From JBFWWP01 sp050246115 (GTDB lineage: Bacteria > Planctomycetota > UBA8108 > UBA1146 > JAJFFE01): a DNA stretch of 64,000 bases. Made by a program: the position numbers and the translations under genes. Below the pieces are notes generated by a model. It was not told the DNA's origin. It made no database searches and saw only the letters and a program-made list of their open reading frames with translations. The stretch spans positions 62,001 through 126,000 of the forward strand of contig JBFWWP010000014.1 of assembly GCA_050246115.1 (NCBI GenBank), given 5' to 3'. This document shows positions 63,670-64,000 of the stretch, piece after piece; within the stretch, counting starts at the first letter, position 1; every line of letters starts with the position of its first letter.

Positions 63670-64000
63670 TCGACAGTAACTCCAACGAGCGCCTTGCGTA
63701 ACGGGCACGGGGGCGAGTTCCCCCAACCCCTGGCCGCACGGGTTCCGCGGTCGCGAATCGACGGGCGCCGCTCCCAGGCGACCGCGCCCGGCGGCCGGGG
63801 CGTGGCCCGTGACCCCGAGTCGCCCGGTCGCTCGGCTCACCGCCTCCGACGGCGCACCGCGACCCGACGATTTCCTGGGAAGTCGTCACCGTCCCCGGTC
63901 GCTTTACTCGGGACCGTTCCCGGCTACAATATCTGCGCGGAACAATCTGTCCGCCAAAACTGGACCACCGCGCCGCCGGTGTCAATGGCGATGGAGGCCG
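63670..64000. other. Upstream region at the window edge
   Basis: 331 bases before the polyprenyl synthase gene. TTGACA occurs on the minus strand at 63985-63980, but no good -10 follows at the right distance. No gene is supported. Confidence 0.4.

Noticed and set aside
63980..63985. TTGACA as a promoter for the polyprenyl synthase gene
   Set aside because: No acceptable -10 sequence 16-18 bases downstream on that strand.

Overview
The window looks like part of a chromosome from a high-GC member of the Planctomycetota (PVC superphylum). Four observations support this: a 73-residue small basic protein of the PVC signature family (36227-36448), a double-length UvrA as known from PVC relatives such as Chlamydia, three secreted proteins with dockerin-like EF-hand tails, and an aroD-aroE fusion. 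GTG and TTG starts and 4-base stop/start overlaps (GTGA, ATGA) are frequent. The cell appears to have an outer membrane (mlaEFD, many lipobox proteins) and peptidoglycan (ddl, mrdA, rodA, mreBCD). I saw no tRNA, rRNA, CRISPR array, prophage or transposase gene.

Layout, left to right. 1-1134: end of pgk, a YggT-type membrane protein and an inositol-phosphatase-family protein, overlapping and probably one operon. 1336-5871: a BFN-domain protein, a lipoprotein, a palindromic repeat, a NifS-type cysteine desulfurase, a D-cysteine desulfhydrase-like PLP enzyme and a coiled-coil protein. 6906-11327: a secreted dockerin-type protein with a terminator, a DksA/TraR zinc-finger protein, a 1-kb gene-free stretch with two terminator hairpins, and a FapA-family protein. 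11613-13549: gmd-rmd for GDP-D-rhamnose. 13752-19722 (minus): mreB-mreC-mreD-mrdA-rodA, the cell-elongation machinery. 20136-21235 (minus): two membrane/coiled-coil proteins. 21894-24855: ribE, gltX, a PHP phosphoesterase. 25059-26777 (minus): rho with a long polar N-terminal extension. 28081-29607: aroDE.

29854-35958 is a cluster of exported proteins: two with dockerin-type tails, one Cys-rich protein with four repeated CxxC-pair units, and one multi-EF-hand protein. 36227-39560 (minus): PVC small basic protein, PHP hydrolase, flippase-like membrane protein, HEAT-type lipoprotein. 39877-43639: peptide ABC transporter (binding protein and two permeases; no ATPase adjacent). 44071-50550: amidohydrolase, class IV aminotransferase, HDOD protein, FAD oxidoreductase, small lipoprotein. 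50875-53684: mlaEFD. 53694-63669 (minus): polyprenyl synthase, ddl, inositol-phosphatase-family protein, 1920-residue UvrA and a TPR/thioredoxin-fold protein, closely spaced or overlapping in that order.

The least explained items are: a dispersed palindromic repeat family present three times (2525-2711, 43793-43880, 50702-50774); a shared C-terminal cysteine motif ending in Cys-Pro after the EF-hand tails; and the Cys-rich four-repeat exported protein beside one of those tail proteins. All calls come from reading the sequence; no database search was run.
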